Assembly: GCF_051401765.1 (NCBI RefSeq)
Contig: NW_027480423.1
Coordinates: forward strand, 7,688,001-7,752,000
DNA from: Calliopsis andreniformis
Lineage: Eukaryota > Arthropoda > Insecta > Hymenoptera > Andrenidae
DNA length: 64,000 bases
Direction: 5' to 3'
Positions 62,216 to 64,000 of the stretch are shown piece by piece (within the stretch, counting starts at the first letter, position 1; each line of letters opens with the position of its first letter). A program made the translations under genes and the position numbers. The notes under the pieces are model-generated. The model ran no database searches and had not been told where the DNA came from. It was given only the letters and a program-made list of their open reading frames with translations.

Positions 62216-64000
62216 CTATTCGATCTGGTGGAACAACGCCCTAGAGTGAAGTCTAGGTTGCCCGGAACGTCGAAATGACCATCACTTTCAAACTGGTTGC
62301 AATTAATCCTGTTATACCATGGAAAAGCTGTTGTATTTATATCGTATTTTATGCTTCTGGCGTTGACTTCTAAGGACCTAACCATTCGATCTGGTGGAGC
62401 AACGCCCTAGAGCGAAGCCTAGATTGCTCGGAATGTAGAAATAACCATAACTTTCACACTGGTTGCAATTATTCGTTCTTTAAGATGGAAAAACTGTTCT
62501 ATTTATTTTGCATTTTATGCTTCCGGCGTTGACTTCTAAGGCGCTAACTATTCAATCTGTTGGAGCAACGCCCTACGGTGTATCCTAGGTTGCCCGGAAA
62601 GTAGAAGTGACCATAACTTTCATACTGGTTGGAATTAATCGTTTTATATGATGGAAAATCTGTTGTATTTATGTTGTATTTTATGCTTCTGGCGTTCACT
62701 TCTTAGGCCCTAACTATTCGATCTGGTGGAACAACGGCCTAAAGTGAAGCCTAGCTTGCCCGCAACGTAGAAATGGCCATAACTTTTACACTGGTAGCAA
62801 TTATTCGTTTTATACAATGGAAAAACTGTTCTATTTATTTTGTATTTAATGCTTCGGGCGTTGGCTTCTAAGGCCCTAACTGTTTGATTTGGTGGAGCAA
62901 CGCCCTAGAGTGAAGCCTAGGTTGCCCGGAACGTAGAAATGACCATAACTATCACACTGGTTGCTATTATTCCTGTTATACGATGAAAAGACCGTTGTAT
63001 TTTTATTGTATTTTATGCTTCAGGCGTAGGCTTCTAAGGCCGTAGCTATTCGATATGGTGGAGCACCGCCCTAGAGTGAAGCCTAGGTTGCACGGAACGT
63101 AGAAATGGCCGTAACTTTCACACTGGTTGCCATTATTCGTTTTATACGATGGAAAAGCTGTTGTATTTATATCGTATTTTATGCTTCTGGCGTTGACTTC
63201 TAAGGACCTAACTATTCGATCTGTTGGAACAACGCCCTAGAGTGAAGTCTAGGTTGCCCGGAACGTCGAAATGACCATCACTTTCAAACTGGTTGCAATT
63301 AATCCTGTTATACCATGGAAAAGCTGTTGTATTTATATCGTATTTTATGCTTCTGGCGTTGACTTCTAAGGACCTAACCATTCGATCTGGTGGAGCAACG
63401 CCCTAGAGCGAAGCCTAGATTGCTCGGAATGTAGAAATAACCATAACTTTCACACTGGTTGCAATTATTCGTTCTTTAAGATGGAAAAACTGTTCTATTT
63501 ATTTTGCATTTTATGCTTCCGGCGTTGACTTCTAAGGCGCTAACTATTCAATCTGTTGGAGCAACGCCCTACGGTGTATCCTAGGTTGCCCGGAAAGTAG
63601 AAGTGACCATAACTTTCATACTGGTTGGAATTAATCGTTTTATATGATGGAAAATCTGTTGTATTTATGTTGTATTTTATGCTTCTGGCGTTCACTTCTT
63701 AGGCCCTAACTATTCGATCTGGTGGAACAACGGCCTAAAGTGAAGCCTAGCTTGCCCGCAACGTAGAAATGGCCATAACTTTTACACTGGTAGCAATTAT
63801 TCGTTTTATACAATGGAAAAACTGTTCTATTTATTTTGTATTTAATGCTTCGGGCGTTGGCTTCTAAGGCCCTAACTGTTTGATTTGGTGGAGCAACGCC
63901 CTAGAGTGAAGCCTAGGTTGCCCGGAACGTAGAAATGACCATAACTATCACACTGGTTGCTATTATTCCTGTTATACGATGAAAAGACCGTTGTATTTTT
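62216..64000. repeat. 6-mer (996 bp) tandem running off the window
   Basis: About 62216-63211 is repeated from 63212 to the end of the window at exactly 996 bp (CGGTGTATCC at 62576 and 63572; GAAAAGACCG at 62985 and 63981). No differences were noticed apart from the first-join base (CTGTTGG for CTGGTGG near 63221). The final monomer (63895-64000) is cut by the window edge. The array clearly continues beyond it. Confidence 0.85.

Larger units (their letters stand above)
1..64000. repeat. 166-bp satellite DNA array, about 385 head-to-tail monomers
   Basis: The 166-bp period is seen directly: the AACG..CCTAG block starts at 1, 167, 333, 499 and so on, reaching 63895 with a net loss of 16 nt. 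All monomers lie in the same orientation. Monomer anatomy in this phase: 1-23 CCTAGG-rich block; 24-40 TTGCCCGGAACGTAG; 41-70 ATGACCAT, CACACTGG and TTGCAATT; 71-87 TTCG..ACG motif; 88-120 AT-rich part with A and T tracts; 121-140 GGCGTTGACTTCTAAGG; 141-166 CCCTAACTATTCGATCTGG. Consensus G+C is about 42% by hand count. Long pure arrays of a chromatosome-length monomer with higher-order structure are typical of centromeric or pericentromeric heterochromatin in eukaryotes; that role is inferred. No insertion of other sequence was seen anywhere, so every gene-free stretch in the window consists of this repeat. Confidence 0.98.

Noticed and set aside
1..64000. CRISPR array
   Set aside because: The units are contiguous 166-bp monomers without short repeats separated by unique spacers.
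1..64000. Known named satellite family (alpha satellite, Arabidopsis 178-bp, CentO, CentC)
   Set aside because: Monomer length and sequence do not fit those families as I know them. A database search of the consensus would be needed to name it.

Overview
The whole 64 kb window is one uninterrupted satellite DNA array. It is built from a 166-bp monomer repeated head to tail in a single orientation. Counting by monomer phase (start of the recurrent AACGCCCTAG-type block) gives 385 complete monomers plus a 106-base partial monomer at 63895-64000. The net phase drift is only -16 nt: 20 single-base deletions and 4 single-base insertions were located. I found no protein-coding gene, RNA gene, transposon, CRISPR array, telomere repeat or unique-sequence island. 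The short open frames in the window are translations of the satellite itself.

The organism must be a eukaryote. A long, pure array of a monomer close to chromatosome length, with multi-monomer higher-order repeats (HORs), is typical of centromeric or pericentromeric satellite. I do not recognise the monomer as a named family (it is not human alpha satellite, Arabidopsis 178-bp, rice CentO or maize CentC as I know them), so I give no taxon. The monomer is about 42% G+C and is not strongly CpG-depleted. Many variant positions between monomers are nevertheless CpG to TpG/CpA changes, which hints at germline methylation.

Layout. (1) 1-7796: a 'left' subfamily in which most monomers keep an ATTCGTTTTATACGATG core; it contains a 6-mer (996 bp) tandem, a 2-mer tandem and an 18-mer (about 2986 bp) duplication. 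(2) 7797-12633: a second set of subfamilies with a 3-mer tandem at about 9331-10326. (3) 12634-28737: a short lead-in, then two almost identical 47-mer HOR units of 7802 bp (13134-20935 and 20936-28737), each with an internal 11/12-mer duplication. (4) 28490-35362: an 8-mer (1328 bp) tandem, copies of segments from block 2, and a 19-mer (3152 bp) duplication. (5) 34450-54540: a second HOR family based on a 35-mer (5809 bp) unit; the middle copy is enlarged to a 51-mer (8464 bp) by an extra 16-mer (2655 bp). (6) 54541-57200: a 14-mer (2324 bp) duplication and 4-mer/1-mer stutters. (7) 57210-60880: mixed, then about 16 divergent single-copy-like monomers. (8) 60880-64000: a mosaic of block-5 sequence ending in a 6-mer (996 bp) tandem that runs off the window.

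The most interesting possible function is centromeric. Monomer positions 71-87 match the mammalian CENP-B box pattern (NTTCGNNNNANNCGGGN) at 7 of 9 fixed bases with exact spacing, and one monomer (61143-61159) matches 8 of 9. Box-like and box-less monomers are interspersed, as in alpha satellite. Each GGGCGTTG-type monomer also has an 8-bp perfect inverted repeat reaching across the monomer boundary. These are sequence observations; centromere function and protein binding are inference. Duplication lengths and junctions were read by eye from recurring marker variants, so boundaries are approximate to tens of bases.
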